Shown piece after piece: positions 42,453 through 54,270 of a DNA stretch of 64,000 bases (position 1 is its first letter; each line of letters starts with the position of its first letter). The notes beneath the pieces are model-generated. The model was not told the DNA's origin. It was given only the letters and a program-made list of their open reading frames with translations, and made no database searches. The stretch spans positions 10,062,001-10,126,000 of the forward strand of contig CM051508.1 in assembly GCA_028015205.1 (NCBI GenBank), written 5' to 3'. The translations under genes and the position numbers were made by a program. This stretch comes from Mytilisepta virgata (Eukaryota; Mollusca; Bivalvia; Mytilida; Mytilidae).

Positions 42453-43674
42453 GTTCATCCCTGTTCAATTTCCTTTTCCTGCTGTCCTCTTGTATGCCGC
42501 TACTATTGACATGGACCTCTGCAACAGCAATTTTAACATTCGTATCAGTATCATCTGCTTTTTTCGCCTCTGTTTGTTCGTCGTCTATGACAGTTTTATT
42601 ACTTTCTACATTGTCTCCCTTATATTGTATTACTACCTCGCTGTCATCATCATCATCATCATCTTCATCAACATCAACATTCTGATCCATACAAGTACAG
42701 TCTTTCAATAATTCCAAACAATTAGTGCATTTACATTCACAGGGATGCCTATCACAGTCTTGACACGGACACACACATGACTCCTCATGACAATACCTGC
42801 AACTGCATACACACGGATATTGTTCACACTTTAAACAACCACAGGTGCAAACCTTATTGCCGCAAATGTTACATTTGCACATACAAAAAAACCGACCACA
42901 TTCTTTACAATTTTTTGATGCATCAGGTGTCCGGTTGTTCCTCCCAAATGTACCACGAGCACAAACACACTTTAACGGGAGATTACTACACGATTTGCAT
43001 TTATCTGCCTTACAATACCTCATTGGATGGCCTACCTCACCACAGCCGTGACATTCAAAATAAGGACAATCAGTCTTCATATGATCTGGTGACAAACATT
43101 CAGAGCATACTTTTGTTTGGTTATTATGTACAAGTCTGAAATATCTCGTTTCATTTCCTATTTTAAACGGTATTGTCCAAGGAAGAGCTACTACACCCGG
43201 AGGAAATTTGCAACGCATAAACCTAGTACCGTCCGCAACTTGCGTGCCTGGAACCGTTCTTCTATATATAGGAGACACGACATTAACTCCTTTAACGGCT
43301 AGTTTAATTCTAATATCCTCATCAGGAACATATGACGGCAGTTTCATTACAGATACAACCGTAATATCAGAATGCATCAAGCTTACTGAATAATCCCGGC
43401 TTCCAATAGAAATACCACCCAGCAATTTTATAGCATTCTCTTTACAATCCATAGTTACATCGTACGAAGATGCATCATGCTGAACCACAGCTAAAACAGT
43501 ATTTAGTCCTGTGACAATCTCAACCTCTTCAATAATAATTCTTTCTTTAATAGCATTTGTATTTAATCGTTCAATCCTAATTGTACAATCCCTTGAGTAG
43601 GTTTTATCACCAACAACATAATTTTGTTTCTTTCGATTCGAAGATCGAAAATATTGATTGCCTACTTTATCCAT
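42449..43674 (-). pseudogene. LINE ORF1, N-terminal fragment right of the LTR insertion
   Basis: Codons 1-408, including both CCHC knuckles and the whole cysteine array, then broken inside codon 409. The frame stays open into the LTR to a stop at 42211, giving a 487-aa chimeric ORF whose last 78 or so residues are LTR-encoded and strongly hydrophobic. The basic tail of ORF1 is lost (it sits at 29896-30347). Confidence 0.93.
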
Positions 43675-43955
43675 TTTTCCGAACGCAGAAAAAAATAAAT
43701 AAACACAACGAAGTCCGATTCAGTACTATCCCCTTCACCAAGGCTCCCCTCCCCCTTATCCTGTTAACGTGAAACAGGAATAAGGGTACACGAAATTAGT
43801 CAAAATTGATTCAAATTTCAACTTTAAACATCAAAGAATATAATGTACAACAATTCGATTGGAATATATTCATCCAAACTCACCAATTTTGGAAAATTTA
43901 CAGAGTCCTATAAACACTACATGTTTTCCTTCCGGTGCGTTCGAACCCCCAGTCC
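43675..43955 (-). other. LINE 5' UTR with stem-loop (copy 3)
   Basis: 281 bp, same as copy 1; stem arms 43753-43765 and 43773-43786. Confidence 0.7.
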
Positions 43956-44048
43956 ATTAAATTCAAAATTGAGGGTTAAAAAAGAGCTATCCAAGAGCTG
44001 AATAACATCTCTGAACAATTCTTAAAGTAAAAATGAAGAAAAAATTCG

Positions 44049-44140
44049 TGCCCCGGGTGAGGATCGAACTCACGACCTTCAGATCGCTCTTTGTGATAGT
44101 GATTATGAGACTGACGCGCTACCTACTGCGCTACCGAGGC
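44049..44140 (-). tRNA. tRNA-Met(CAT) with intron (C1)
   Basis: Same 92-bp gene as 3267-3358. Confidence 0.94.
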
Positions 44141-44609
44141 CACACAACTTTGAGTGCTAAATTAGATATTTAAATTTCAGGTTTGGGTTTTACACTTGTA
44201 ATTACATGTCAAGGTGATACTATAGGGCATTAAAAACATTGTTCATCAAAGGAAACAACACTGCTAACAAGAAAGACATAATACATTGTATGTAACTTTC
44301 AAATCGGTTGTATTCTTTTTATATAGCTATTCTGTTTTTGATAATTTCCTTTGCAGAAATTGCATGCAGAAAAAAGTGTGGAAAAAAAGTTTCCCATGTA
44401 TATAGAAAAATGTTTTAAAATAAAAAAAATGTTTTCAATTCTAAAAGCGGCTGCTCTGCGTGAACGTAGCATAGCAGTGTTGTAGTTTCCGAAATTAGTA
44501 GCTACTATTTTCCGGGATTAAATTCAAAATTGAGGGTTAAAAAAGAGCTATCCAAGAGCTGAATAACATCTCTGAACAATTCTTAAAGTAAAAATGAAGA
44601 AAAAATTCG

Positions 44610-44701
44610 TGCCCCGGGTGAGGATCGAACTCACGACCTTCAGATCGCTCTTTGTGATAGTGATTATGAGACTGACGCGCTACCTACTGCGCTACCGAGG
44701 C
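44610..44701 (-). tRNA. tRNA-Met(CAT) with intron (C2)
   Basis: Same gene; spacer variant c44912 to its right. Confidence 0.94.
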
Positions 44702-45170
44702 CACACAACTTTGAGTGCTAAATTAGATATTTAAATTTCAGGTTTGGGTTTTACACTTGTAATTACATGTCAAGGTGATACTATAGGGCATTAAAAACAT
44801 TGTTCATCAAAGGAAACAACACTGCTAACAAGAAAGACATAATACATTGTATGTAACTTTCAAATCGGTTGTATTCTTTTTATATAGCTATTCTGTTTTT
44901 GATAATTTCCTCTGCAGAAATTGCATGCAGAAAAAAGTGTGGAAAAAAAGTTTCCCATGTATATAGAAAAATGTTTTAAAATAAAAAAAATGTTTTCAAT
45001 TCTAAAAGCGGCTGCTCTGCGTGAACGTAGCATAGCAGTGTTGTAGTTTCCGAAATTAGTAGCTACTATTTTCCGGGATTAAATTCAAAATTGAGGGTTA
45101 AAAAAGAGCTATCCAAGAGCTGAATAACATCTCTGAACAATTCTTAAAGTAAAAATGAAGAAAAAATTCG

Positions 45171-45262
45171 TGCCCCGGGTGAGGATCGAACTCACGACCT
45201 TCAGATCGCTCTTTGTGATAGTGATTATGAGACTGACGCGCTACCTACTGCGCTACCGAGGC
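45171..45262 (-). tRNA. tRNA-Met(CAT) with intron (C3)
   Basis: Same 92-bp gene as 3267-3358. Confidence 0.94.
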
Positions 45263-45731
45263 CACACAACTTTGAGTGCTAAATTAGATATTTAAATTTC
45301 AGGTTTGGGTTTTACACTTGTAATTACATGTCAAGGTGATACTATAGGGCATTAAAAACATTGTTCATCAAAGGAAACAACACTGCTAACAAGAAAGACA
45401 TAATACATTGTATGTAACTTTCAAATCGGTTGTATTCTTTTTATATAGCTATTCTGTTTTTGATAATTTCCTTTGCAGAAATTGCATGCAGAAAAAAGTG
45501 TGGAAAAAAAGTTTCCCATGTATATAGAAAAATGTTTTAAAATAAAAAAAATGTTTTCAATTCTAAAAGCGGCTGCTCTGCGTGAACGTAGCATAGCAGT
45601 GTTGTAGTTTCCGAAATTAGTAGCTACTATTTTCCGGGATTAAATTCAAAATTGAGGGTTAAAAAAGAGCTATCCAAGAGCTGAATAACATCTCTGAACA
45701 ATTCTTAAAGTAAAAATGAAGAAAAAATTCG

Positions 45732-45823
45732 TGCCCCGGGTGAGGATCGAACTCACGACCTTCAGATCGCTCTTTGTGATAGTGATTATGAGACTGACGC
45801 GCTACCTACTGCGCTACCGAGGC
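45732..45823 (-). tRNA. tRNA-Met(CAT) with intron (C4)
   Basis: Same 92-bp gene as 3267-3358. Confidence 0.94.
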
Positions 45824-46292
45824 CACACAACTTTGAGTGCTAAATTAGATATTTAAATTTCAGGTTTGGGTTTTACACTTGTAATTACATGTCAAGGTGA
45901 TACTATAGGGCATTAAAAACATTGTTCATCAAAGGAAACAACACTGCTAACAAGAAAGACATAATACATTGTATGTAACTTTCAAATCGGTTGTATTCTT
46001 TTTATATAGCTATTCTGTTTTTGATAATTTCCTTTGCAGAAATTGCATGCAGAAAAAAGTGTGGAAAAAAAGTTTCCCATGTATATAGAAAAATGTTTTA
46101 AAATAAAAAAAATGTTTTCAATTCTAAAAGCGGCTGCTCTGCGTGAACGTAGCATAGCAGTGTTGTAGTTTCCGAAATTAGTAGCTACTATTTTCCGGGA
46201 TTAAATTCAAAATTGAGGGTTAAAAAAGAGCTATCCAAGAGCTGAATAACATCTCTGAACAATTCTTAAAGTAAAAATGAAGAAAAAATTCG

Positions 46293-46384
46293 TGCCCCGG
46301 GTGAGGATCGAACTCACGACCTTCAGATCGCTCTTTGTGATAGTGATTATGAGACTGACGCGCTACCTACTGCGCTACCGAGGC
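46293..46384 (-). tRNA. tRNA-Met(CAT) with intron (C5)
   Basis: Same 92-bp gene as 3267-3358. Confidence 0.94.
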
Positions 46385-46853
46385 CACACAACTTTGAGTG
46401 CTAAATTAGATATTTAAATTTCAGGTTTGGGTTTTACACTTGTAATTACATGTCAAGGTGATACTATAGGGCATTAAAAACATTGTTCATCAAAGGAAAC
46501 AACACTGCTAACAAGAAAGACATAATACATTGTATGTAACTTTCAAATCGGTTGTATTCTTTTTATATAGCTATTCTGTTTTTGATAATTTCCTTTGCAG
46601 AAATTGCATGCAGAAAAAAGTGTGGAAAAAAAGTTTCCCATGTATATAGAAAAATGTTTTAAAATAAAAAAAATGTTTTCAATTCTAAAAGCGGCTGCTC
46701 TGCGTGAACGTAGCATAGCAGTGTTGTAGTTTCCGAAATTAGTAGCTACTATTTTCCGGGATTAAATTCAAAATTGAGGGTTAAAAAAGAGCTATCCAAG
46801 AGCTGAATAACATCTCTGAACAATTCTTAAAGTAAAAATGAAGAAAAAATTCG

Positions 46854-46945
46854 TGCCCCGGGTGAGGATCGAACTCACGACCTTCAGATCGCTCTTTGTG
46901 ATAGTGATTATGAGACTGACGCGCTACCTACTGCGCTACCGAGGC
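46854..46945 (-). tRNA. tRNA-Met(CAT) with intron (C6)
   Basis: Same 92-bp gene as 3267-3358. Confidence 0.94.
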
Positions 46946-47414
46946 CACACAACTTTGAGTGCTAAATTAGATATTTAAATTTCAGGTTTGGGTTTTACAC
47001 TTGTAATTACATGTCAAGGTGATACTATAGGGCATTAAAAACATTGTTCATCAAAGGAAACAACACTGCTAACAAGAAAGACATAATACATTGTATGTAA
47101 CTTTCAAATCGGTTGTATTCTTTTTATATAGCTATTCTGTTTTTGATAATTTCCTTTGCAGAAATTGCATGCAGAAAAAAGTGTGGAAAAAAAGTTTCCC
47201 ATGTATATAGAAAAATGTTTTAAAATAAAAAAAATGTTTTCAATTCTAAAAGCGGCTGCTCTGCGTGAACGTAGCATAGCAGTGTTGTAGTTTCCGAAAT
47301 TAGTAGCTACTATTTTCCGGGATTAAATTCAAAATTGAGGGTTAAAAAAGAGCTATCCAAGAGCTGAATAACATCTCTGAACAATTCTTAAAGTAAAAAT
47401 GAAGAAAAAATTCG

Positions 47415-47506
47415 TGCCCCGGGTGAGGATCGAACTCACGACCTTCAGATCGCTCTTTGTGATAGTGATTATGAGACTGACGCGCTACCTACTGCGCTAC
47501 CGAGGC
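47415..47506 (-). tRNA. tRNA-Met(CAT) with intron (C7)
   Basis: Same gene; last complete copy before LINE copy 4. Confidence 0.94.
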
Positions 47507-47975
47507 CACACAACTTTGAGTGCTAAATTAGATATTTAAATTTCAGGTTTGGGTTTTACACTTGTAATTACATGTCAAGGTGATACTATAGGGCATTAAA
47601 AACATTGTTCATCAAAGGAAACAACACTGCTAACAAGAAAGACATAATACATTGTATGTAACTTTCAAATCGGTTGTATTCTTTTTATATAGCTATTCTG
47701 TTTTTGATAATTTCCTTTGCAGAAATTGCATGCAGAAAAAAGTGTGGAAAAAAAGTTTCCCATGTATATAGAAAAATGTTTTAAAATAAAAAAAATGTTT
47801 TCAATTCTAAAAGCGGCTGCTCTGCGTGAACGTAGCATAGCAGTGTTGTAGTTTCCGAAATTAGTAGCTACTATTTTCCGGGATTAAATTCAAAATTGAG
47901 GGTTAAAAAAGAGCTATCCAAGAGCTGAATAACATCTCTGAACAATTCTTAAAGTAAAAATGAAGAAAAAATTCG

Positions 47976-48046
47976 TGCCCCGGGTGAGGATCGAACTCAC
48001 GACCTTCAGATCGCTCTTTGTGATAGTGATTATGAGACTGACGCGC
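47976..48046 (-). pseudogene. Headless tRNA-Met at the LINE copy 4 3' junction
   Basis: Identical break to 9439-9509: LINE poly(A) abuts nt 22. Confidence 0.95.
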
Positions 48047-48073
48047 TTTTTTTTTTTTTTTTTTATCTTTATT
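48047..48073 (-). terminator. LINE poly(A) tail and AATAAA signal (copy 4)
   Basis: A18 (48047-48064) and AATAAA at 48068-48073, identical to copies 2 and 3. Confidence 0.85.
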
Positions 48074-48225
48074 AAAATCAAACATCATATGATACAAATA
48101 AAACAATATATAATTATAAAATCAATTGTCCATGATTGTTACCATTATATACTATACTTTGCTATACACACTACATCTGCTACAATTAATTTATATTTTA
48201 ACTACATAATATTAAGTATAGGTAA

Positions 48226-51200
48226 TTATAATTTAAAGACTAGAATATTTTCTGTTTCTTCTAACAATGGATTATCTAACAAAAACTTTTTTTGAAATAT
48301 ATGACTCATATTATTATGTTGACAAAGATAAACATACATATATGTTACATAATGTTTTAATGTATATTGAAATAACTTTATCAAATTCACATTAGAATAA
48401 CCATTATTCAACAAGTTTCTTCTTCTGAAGATACAGTATCTGGCAACGGACATGACAAAATTAAGAAATGTCTCATTTACACCTTTCATATGCCATCTCA
48501 AACCTAAAATCAACAATTCTTCACTTCTCACTAAACTAATCTTATCAGAATCACAGTTTTCAAATATTCTCACTAGCAAAGATGATAAGTAATTATGAAA
48601 ATCTTGAAGCTTATCACAGTTTATAAATATATGCAAAATGTCTTCCTTTTCATTACAACATACTTTACAAACATTATCATCACATAAACCTATCTTTTGA
48701 AGTTTAACATTAGTGAAAATACAATTATGTAATATCTTAAAGTCTAACTCTACTAAATTTGACGGTTTCCAATACATATTAACATGTGTCCATATTTTAC
48801 TAAATACTTCAGAACTTATATCAAATACTAATTTCCATAATTCAATACCAACAGGTTCTTCAACAATATTTTCTAACATAATATTATATAGTTTCTTTGT
48901 ACTACATAATTTCAAATCATAATGCACATTTTTACAAATAACTGAAATGTCTATTGTTCTTGGTATAGATATTCTGTGAACATCAGTGTTGACTATATGT
49001 TTCCATTCTACAGGTATAACATTCAACAAAGTTCTATATCTATCAATTACATACTGAACATTAACATCTTCATTTACAGCTCGAATCATTTCAACTATAG
49101 CATGATCAGGCAAAAAACCAGTTTTTACTTCATAGCAAATATCTTTGAGACAGACAATACCAGCAAATATAAAATCGTGCCATGCAATTGTTCTGCTATT
49201 TACTACAATATTTGGATTCAGAAATAAAGGCTGATCATATGTATTTTCTACAGACAGTGGGAACTCTAATTTATTTCTGATACAATTCAGTGCATGGAAA
49301 AATTCTTGATAAATAACAGGAATTTTCCTCAATTCACAATTAGGTATCACTGAATAAAAAACATTAAGACACAGTTTCATATTATAAATTGAAGATACAA
49401 AATACTTAAATGTGTATTTCCACAACACTTCATATTCATCATCTAACAATCTGGCCAAAAATTTTAGCCTAAAAGCATATATTTTACATTTGATATCAAC
49501 AACATTTAAACCACCTCTACTTTTGTCATCTACTATACAGTTATATTTTACTAAATGACATTTATTTTCCCATATAAAATTAAGACATACTCTCTTTATC
49601 TCTGTATGAGCCCATTCCGGTAATGCAGTAACAAACAATGCATACCAAAATCTAGATAACATCAGTGAATTGACAACACTAACCCTGCCATGTATAGTAA
49701 GTCTTCTCATTAACCATATATTGAGAAGGGGTTTTATTTTAGCTATTTTATTTTTCCAATTCATTTCATCACACATTTTTCTATTTCTTCCAATAAAAAC
49801 TCCTAACAGTTGAAAATAATCTTCACAAACTTTAAGACCAATTTGTTCTTTTTCTAATACAGATAATGTACCAGAACCTAAACATAATATCTCTGACTTT
49901 TGTCTGTTTATTCTGGCACCTGTTGCTTTGCTATACAAATCAAATTCATTAAAAACTTCAGGTATTGATTCCTTATTACATAAAGACAAAGTTGTATCAT
50001 CAGCATGTTGATAAATCAAACCAATCTTATTACTATTTGGAATATTAATTCCCTTTATATTAACATTATGTACAATTTTACAATGTAGTGGTTCAGCGGC
50101 AAGTACATATAGTAAGGCACTTATTGGACAACCTTGCCTAATTCCATTCTTTATAACAAAATACTTAGTTAAAAAACCATTACATTTGACAGCACTATTT
50201 ATACCATTATAAAATATACTAATCCATTTCACAAATCTTTCACCAAAACCAAATTTCTTCAAAACTTCTAACAAATAAGTATGACTCACTCTATCAAAAG
50301 CATTTGCTTGATCTAATTTTAAAAAATATCCCTCAAGATTGTCTCTTTCAACAAGTTCCATAATATCTCTAACATTTGAAATATTATTTGAAATATCTCT
50401 ACCAATTACACAACAAGTTTGATCTTCCGAAATTATCTTTGGTAATACAGATTTTAATCTATTTGACATTACTCTTGCTATAATTTTATAGTCTACTTGC
50501 AATAAAGATATTGGCCTATAATTTTTCAAAAAATTCCTTTCACCTTTTTTCTTATAAACCAAGCTTATAATTCCACACTTCATCGATCTACTTAAAATAC
50601 CTTCATTTTCAATAACATCAAACAATTTCAATAACACATCTTTTAATTCAGAATAAAATTTACAATAAAACTCTACAGTAAGTCCATCTGAACCTGGACT
50701 TTTATTTTTAGACAATTGATTAATAGCTTTACATAATTCTTCTTCAGTAATATCATTATCACACATATGGTTATCATCAACATTTATTGTTTTTGTAACA
50801 TAATTTAATAATTCTGACATCTTATTTTCATCAGTTACTACACAAGAATATAAATCTCTAAAAAATCTATGTTGCAATTCCAAAATACCATTAGTATCTG
50901 TCACAGTATCACCATTATCATTCAACAATTCTTTTATAGCATTACTCTCTTGTTTGTACTTTTCTAAATTAAGAAAGTATTTTGTATTTTTATCAGACTC
51001 CACAGCCCATATAGCTTTAGCTCTCAATATTGCTCCTTTACACTTTTCAATTTCAAAATTTGACAGTTCTAATTTCAAACTTTCTAATTTTGCAATATCA
51101 ATTGCAACACCACTAGCTGCCTTTTCACAAAAGTTATCAATTTGCCTTTCTAATTTAAAATATTCTTTCTTGTTCTTTTTGGCTAAATCAGATGAAAATA

Positions 51201-52128
51201 TCTGAGAATATCTTTTAATTTTATACTTGAGATTATCCCACCAAACCAAAACATCTCTAAAGAACAATTCATTTTCTTTTTCTTGTAATATAATATCTTT
51301 TACTCTTTGCACATATTCTTCATTAAACAACAATGTATTGTTCAAAATCCAAAGTCCAGGACCTTTTTCAATACATGTACAATTTAAATTCATGATAACA
51401 AAAGAATGATCACTCAAACTAGTAACATTATAATACAAACTTTGTACAAAAGATGACATATTCCTACTAAGAAGGAAGTAATCTATTCTACTTTGTTGTA
51501 GTTTACCATTGGAAATTCTTTTCCAGGAAAAAATTCTACAATCTGGGTTTCTAGCCCTCCATATGTCATATACATTATTATCTTCCATAAATTTAATCAA
51601 CTTTCTATAAGGTTCATCATTTATATGACAAGTTTTACTTCCTCTGTCCAAAACAGACAAAGAGGTATTAAAATCACCTCCAATAATCAAATTATCTAAA
51701 TCTTTAGTATACTCTATAATAAAATCATAGAAATTACATCTATCAGAAATTACATTAGGTGCATACAATGAAATAAAGTTTACCAATGTATCATTCTCAT
51801 AATAAGTCACATGAATAAATCTACCTTGATCATCTTTATAAATACATTTTATTTTATCTTTATAATAATTGTTAGCTAGAACAGCCACCCCCTGTCTGCC
51901 ATCTATACCATTACTATAATGAATATCTCCTTCATACAAATGCTTTACACTTTTAATAAAATCATCATCCCAAAATGTTTCTTGCAGTAATACAATACCA
52001 AATTTTCTTTCTTGTACAATACTTAGAAATCTTTGTAAATTTACAATATTTCTCATACCATTACAATTAAAACTACATATAACAACCATTACAAAAAGAA
52101 GTAAAAAAGTACATATATATCTATCCAT
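48226..52128 (-). CDS. LINE ORF2: endonuclease/reverse transcriptase (copy 4)
   Basis: 1300 residues, the same protein as at 9689-13591, with every catalytic motif kept. It starts two bases after the ORF1 stop at 52131. With copy 2 this is one of two copies in the window that have both ORFs complete and uninterrupted, so it is a candidate source element. Confidence 0.95.
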   Translation of the reverse strand: MDRYICTFLLLFVMVVICSFNCNGMRNIVNLQRFLSIVQERKFGIVLLQETFWDDDFIKSVKHLYEGDIHYSNGIDGRQGVAVLANNYYKDKIKCIYKDDQGRFIHVTYYENDTLVNFISLYAPNVISDRCNFYDFIIEYTKDLDNLIIGGDFNTSLSVLDRGSKTCHINDEPYRKLIKFMEDNNVYDIWRARNPDCRIFSWKRISNGKLQQSRIDYFLLSRNMSSFVQSLYYNVTSLSDHSFVIMNLNCTCIEKGPGLWILNNTLLFNEEYVQRVKDIILQEKENELFFRDVLVWWDNLKYKIKRYSQIFSSDLAKKNKKEYFKLERQIDNFCEKAASGVAIDIAKLESLKLELSNFEIEKCKGAILRAKAIWAVESDKNTKYFLNLEKYKQESNAIKELLNDNGDTVTDTNGILELQHRFFRDLYSCVVTDENKMSELLNYVTKTINVDDNHMCDNDITEEELCKAINQLSKNKSPGSDGLTVEFYCKFYSELKDVLLKLFDVIENEGILSRSMKCGIISLVYKKKGERNFLKNYRPISLLQVDYKIIARVMSNRLKSVLPKIISEDQTCCVIGRDISNNISNVRDIMELVERDNLEGYFLKLDQANAFDRVSHTYLLEVLKKFGFGERFVKWISIFYNGINSAVKCNGFLTKYFVIKNGIRQGCPISALLYVLAAEPLHCKIVHNVNIKGINIPNSNKIGLIYQHADDTTLSLCNKESIPEVFNEFDLYSKATGARINRQKSEILCLGSGTLSVLEKEQIGLKVCEDYFQLLGVFIGRNRKMCDEMNWKNKIAKIKPLLNIWLMRRLTIHGRVSVVNSLMLSRFWYALFVTALPEWAHTEIKRVCLNFIWENKCHLVKYNCIVDDKSRGGLNVVDIKCKIYAFRLKFLARLLDDEYEVLWKYTFKYFVSSIYNMKLCLNVFYSVIPNCELRKIPVIYQEFFHALNCIRNKLEFPLSVENTYDQPLFLNPNIVVNSRTIAWHDFIFAGIVCLKDICYEVKTGFLPDHAIVEMIRAVNEDVNVQYVIDRYRTLLNVIPVEWKHIVNTDVHRISIPRTIDISVICKNVHYDLKLCSTKKLYNIMLENIVEEPVGIELWKLVFDISSEVFSKIWTHVNMYWKPSNLVELDFKILHNCIFTNVKLQKIGLCDDNVCKVCCNEKEDILHIFINCDKLQDFHNYLSSLLVRIFENCDSDKISLVRSEELLILGLRWHMKGVNETFLNFVMSVARYCIFRRRNLLNNGYSNVNLIKLFQYTLKHYVTYMYVYLCQHNNMSHIFQKKFLLDNPLLEETENILVFKL

Positions 52129-52130
52129 TT

Positions 52131-53804
52131 TTACATTTTTGTACTTTCTGACATATTTCTAACTGTTTTACTATTCAGATTTGGTTCAATCTTTATTCTA
52201 CTTCTCCTTTCTTTTTTCTTTTCTTTTTTTTTAATTTTTTTAAACTCTTTGGGAGTTATAGTTCTTTCCCCCTCATTATCATTAACTTTACAATCTGTAT
52301 TAATCTCTACACCAGAACAGACAAATGATTCCTTATTACTATTTGCACCTTCAACATTGACTTCTTCGTCATCATCAAAGGTGCTATATTCAACATCTAT
52401 TTCTGGCGAGTGCTCCTCTATTGCCATCTCCACATTGCACTCATCTGTAGCAACAATGTCAACAGAAGAGCACTCTTTATTTTTTTTCTTTTTTACACCA
52501 TCAACAGAATCACTGTCTGATTGTTTGCTCCTATCTTGAGCCTGTTCAATTTCATTATTATTATCATCATCATCAAAACTATGTTCATCCCTGTTCAATT
52601 TCCTTTTCCTGCTGTCCTCTTGTATGCCGCTACTATTGACATGGACCTCTGCAACAGCAATTTTAACATTCGTATCAGTATCATCTGCTTTTTTCGCCTC
52701 TGTTTGTTCGTCGTCTATGACAGTTTTATTACTTTCTACATTGTCTCCCTTATATTGTATTACTACCTCGCTGTCATCATCATCATCATCATCTTCATCA
52801 ACATCAACATTCTGATCCATACAAGTACAGTCTTTCAATAATTCCAAACAATTAGTGCATTTACATTCACAGGGATGCCTATCACAGTCTTGACACGGAC
52901 ACACACATGACTCCTCATGACAATACCTGCAACTGCATACACACGGATATTGTTCACACTTTAAACAACCACAGGTGCAAACCTTATTGCCGCAAATGTT
53001 ACATTTGCACATACAAAAAAACCGACCACATTCTTTACAATTTTTTGATGCATCAGGTGTCCGGTTGTTCCTCCCAAATGTACCACGAGCACAAACACAC
53101 TTTAACGGGAGATTACTACACGATTTGCATTTATCTGCCTTACAATACCTCATTGGATGGCCTACCTCACCACAGCCGTGACATTCAAAATAAGGACAAT
53201 CAGTCTTCATATGATCTGGTGACAAACATTCAGAGCATACTTTTGTTTGGTTATTATGTACAAGTCTGAAATATCTCGTTTCATTTCCTATTTTAAACGG
53301 TATTGTCCAAGGAAGAGCTACTACACCCGGAGGAAATTTGCAACGCATAAACCTAGTACCGTCCGCAACTTGCGTGCCTGGAACCGTTCTTCTATATATA
53401 GGAGACACGACATTAACTCCTTTAACGGCTAGTTTAATTCTAATATCCTCATCAGGAACATATGACGGCAGTTTCATTACAGATACAACCGTAATATCAG
53501 AATGCATCAAGCTTACTGAATAATCCCGGCTTCCAATAGAAATACCACCCAGCAATTTTATAGCATTCTCTTTACAATCCATAGTTACATCGTACGAAGA
53601 TGCATCATGCTGAACCACAGCTAAAACAGTATTTAGTCCTGTGACAATCTCAACCTCTTCAATAATAATTCTTTCTTTAATAGCATTTGTATTTAATCGT
53701 TCAATCCTAATTGTACAATCCCTTGAGTAGGTTTTATCACCAACAACATAATTTTGTTTCTTTCGATTCGAAGATCGAAAATATTGATTGCCTACTTTAT
53801 CCAT
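52131..53804 (-). CDS. LINE ORF1: Gag-like protein with cysteine-repeat array (copy 4)
   Basis: 557 residues, the same protein as at 13594-15267, including the two CCHC knuckles (190-221) and the 12-residue cysteine repeats (256-328). It is intact and directly upstream of an intact ORF2. Confidence 0.94.
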   Translation of the reverse strand: MDKVGNQYFRSSNRKKQNYVVGDKTYSRDCTIRIERLNTNAIKERIIIEEVEIVTGLNTVLAVVQHDASSYDVTMDCKENAIKLLGGISIGSRDYSVSLMHSDITVVSVMKLPSYVPDEDIRIKLAVKGVNVVSPIYRRTVPGTQVADGTRFMRCKFPPGVVALPWTIPFKIGNETRYFRLVHNNQTKVCSECLSPDHMKTDCPYFECHGCGEVGHPMRYCKADKCKSCSNLPLKCVCARGTFGRNNRTPDASKNCKECGRFFCMCKCNICGNKVCTCGCLKCEQYPCVCSCRYCHEESCVCPCQDCDRHPCECKCTNCLELLKDCTCMDQNVDVDEDDDDDDDSEVVIQYKGDNVESNKTVIDDEQTEAKKADDTDTNVKIAVAEVHVNSSGIQEDSRKRKLNRDEHSFDDDDNNNEIEQAQDRSKQSDSDSVDGVKKKKNKECSSVDIVATDECNVEMAIEEHSPEIDVEYSTFDDDEEVNVEGANSNKESFVCSGVEINTDCKVNDNEGERTITPKEFKKIKKKEKKKERRSRIKIEPNLNSKTVRNMSESTKM

Positions 53805-54085
53805 TTTTCCGAACGCAGAAAAAAATAAATAAACACAACGAAGTCCGATTCAGTACTATCCCCTTCACCAAGGCTCCCCTCCCCCTTATCCTGTTAACGT
53901 GAAACAGGAATAAGGGTACACGAAATTAGTCAAAATTGATTCAAATTTCAACTTTAAACATCAAAGAATATAATGTACAACAATTCGATTGGAATATATT
54001 CATCCAAACTCACCAATTTTGGAAAATTTACAGAGTCCTATAAACACTACATGTTTTCCTTCCGGTGCGTTCGAACCCCCAGTCC
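53805..54085 (-). other. LINE 5' UTR with stem-loop (copy 4)
   Basis: 281 bp, same as copy 1; stem arms 53883-53895 and 53903-53916. Confidence 0.7.
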
Positions 54086-54178
54086 ATTAAATTCAAAATT
54101 GAGGGTTAAAAAAGAGCTATCCAAGAGCTGAATAACATCTCTGAACAATTCTTAAAGTAAAAATGAAGAAAAAATTCG

Positions 54179-54270
54179 TGCCCCGGGTGAGGATCGAACT
54201 CACGACCTTCAGATCGCTCTTTGTGATAGTGATTATGAGACTGACGCGCTACCTACTGCGCTACCGAGGC
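54179..54270 (-). tRNA. tRNA-Met(CAT) with intron (D1)
   Basis: Same 92-bp gene as 3267-3358; 93 bp upstream of the 5' end of LINE copy 4. Confidence 0.94.

Larger units (their letters stand above)
25812..43955 (-). mobile_element. LINE copy 3, interrupted in ORF1 by an LTR retrotransposon
   Basis: Removing the LTR element (30348-42448) and one 4-bp duplicate leaves 6,039 bp, the same length as copies 2 and 4, with the same ends and the same A18 tail. ORF2 and both UTRs are intact; ORF1 is split after codon 408. This copy could still yield ORF2 protein in principle, but not full ORF1. Confidence 0.95.
43956..48046. repeat. tRNA-Met tandem array C, 7 complete genes plus one truncated
   Basis: Exact 561-bp spacing from 44049 to 47976. 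One spacer variant was seen, c44912 (CTGCAG), in the second unit. Spacers match array A and contain no other gene I recognise. This is the shortest block between two LINE copies. Confidence 0.97.
48047..54085 (-). mobile_element. LINE copy 4, complete 6,039 bp
   Basis: Same length, junctions and A18 tail as copy 2; both ORFs are open and give the same proteins. Flanked by 47883-48046 and 54086-54249, the same 164-bp part of the unit on each side. Confidence 0.95.

Noticed and set aside
9510..54085. Three independent LINE insertions into the same site
   Set aside because: Equal tail length, equal unusual 5' join and equal sequence favour duplication of one insertion; site preference must be tested elsewhere.
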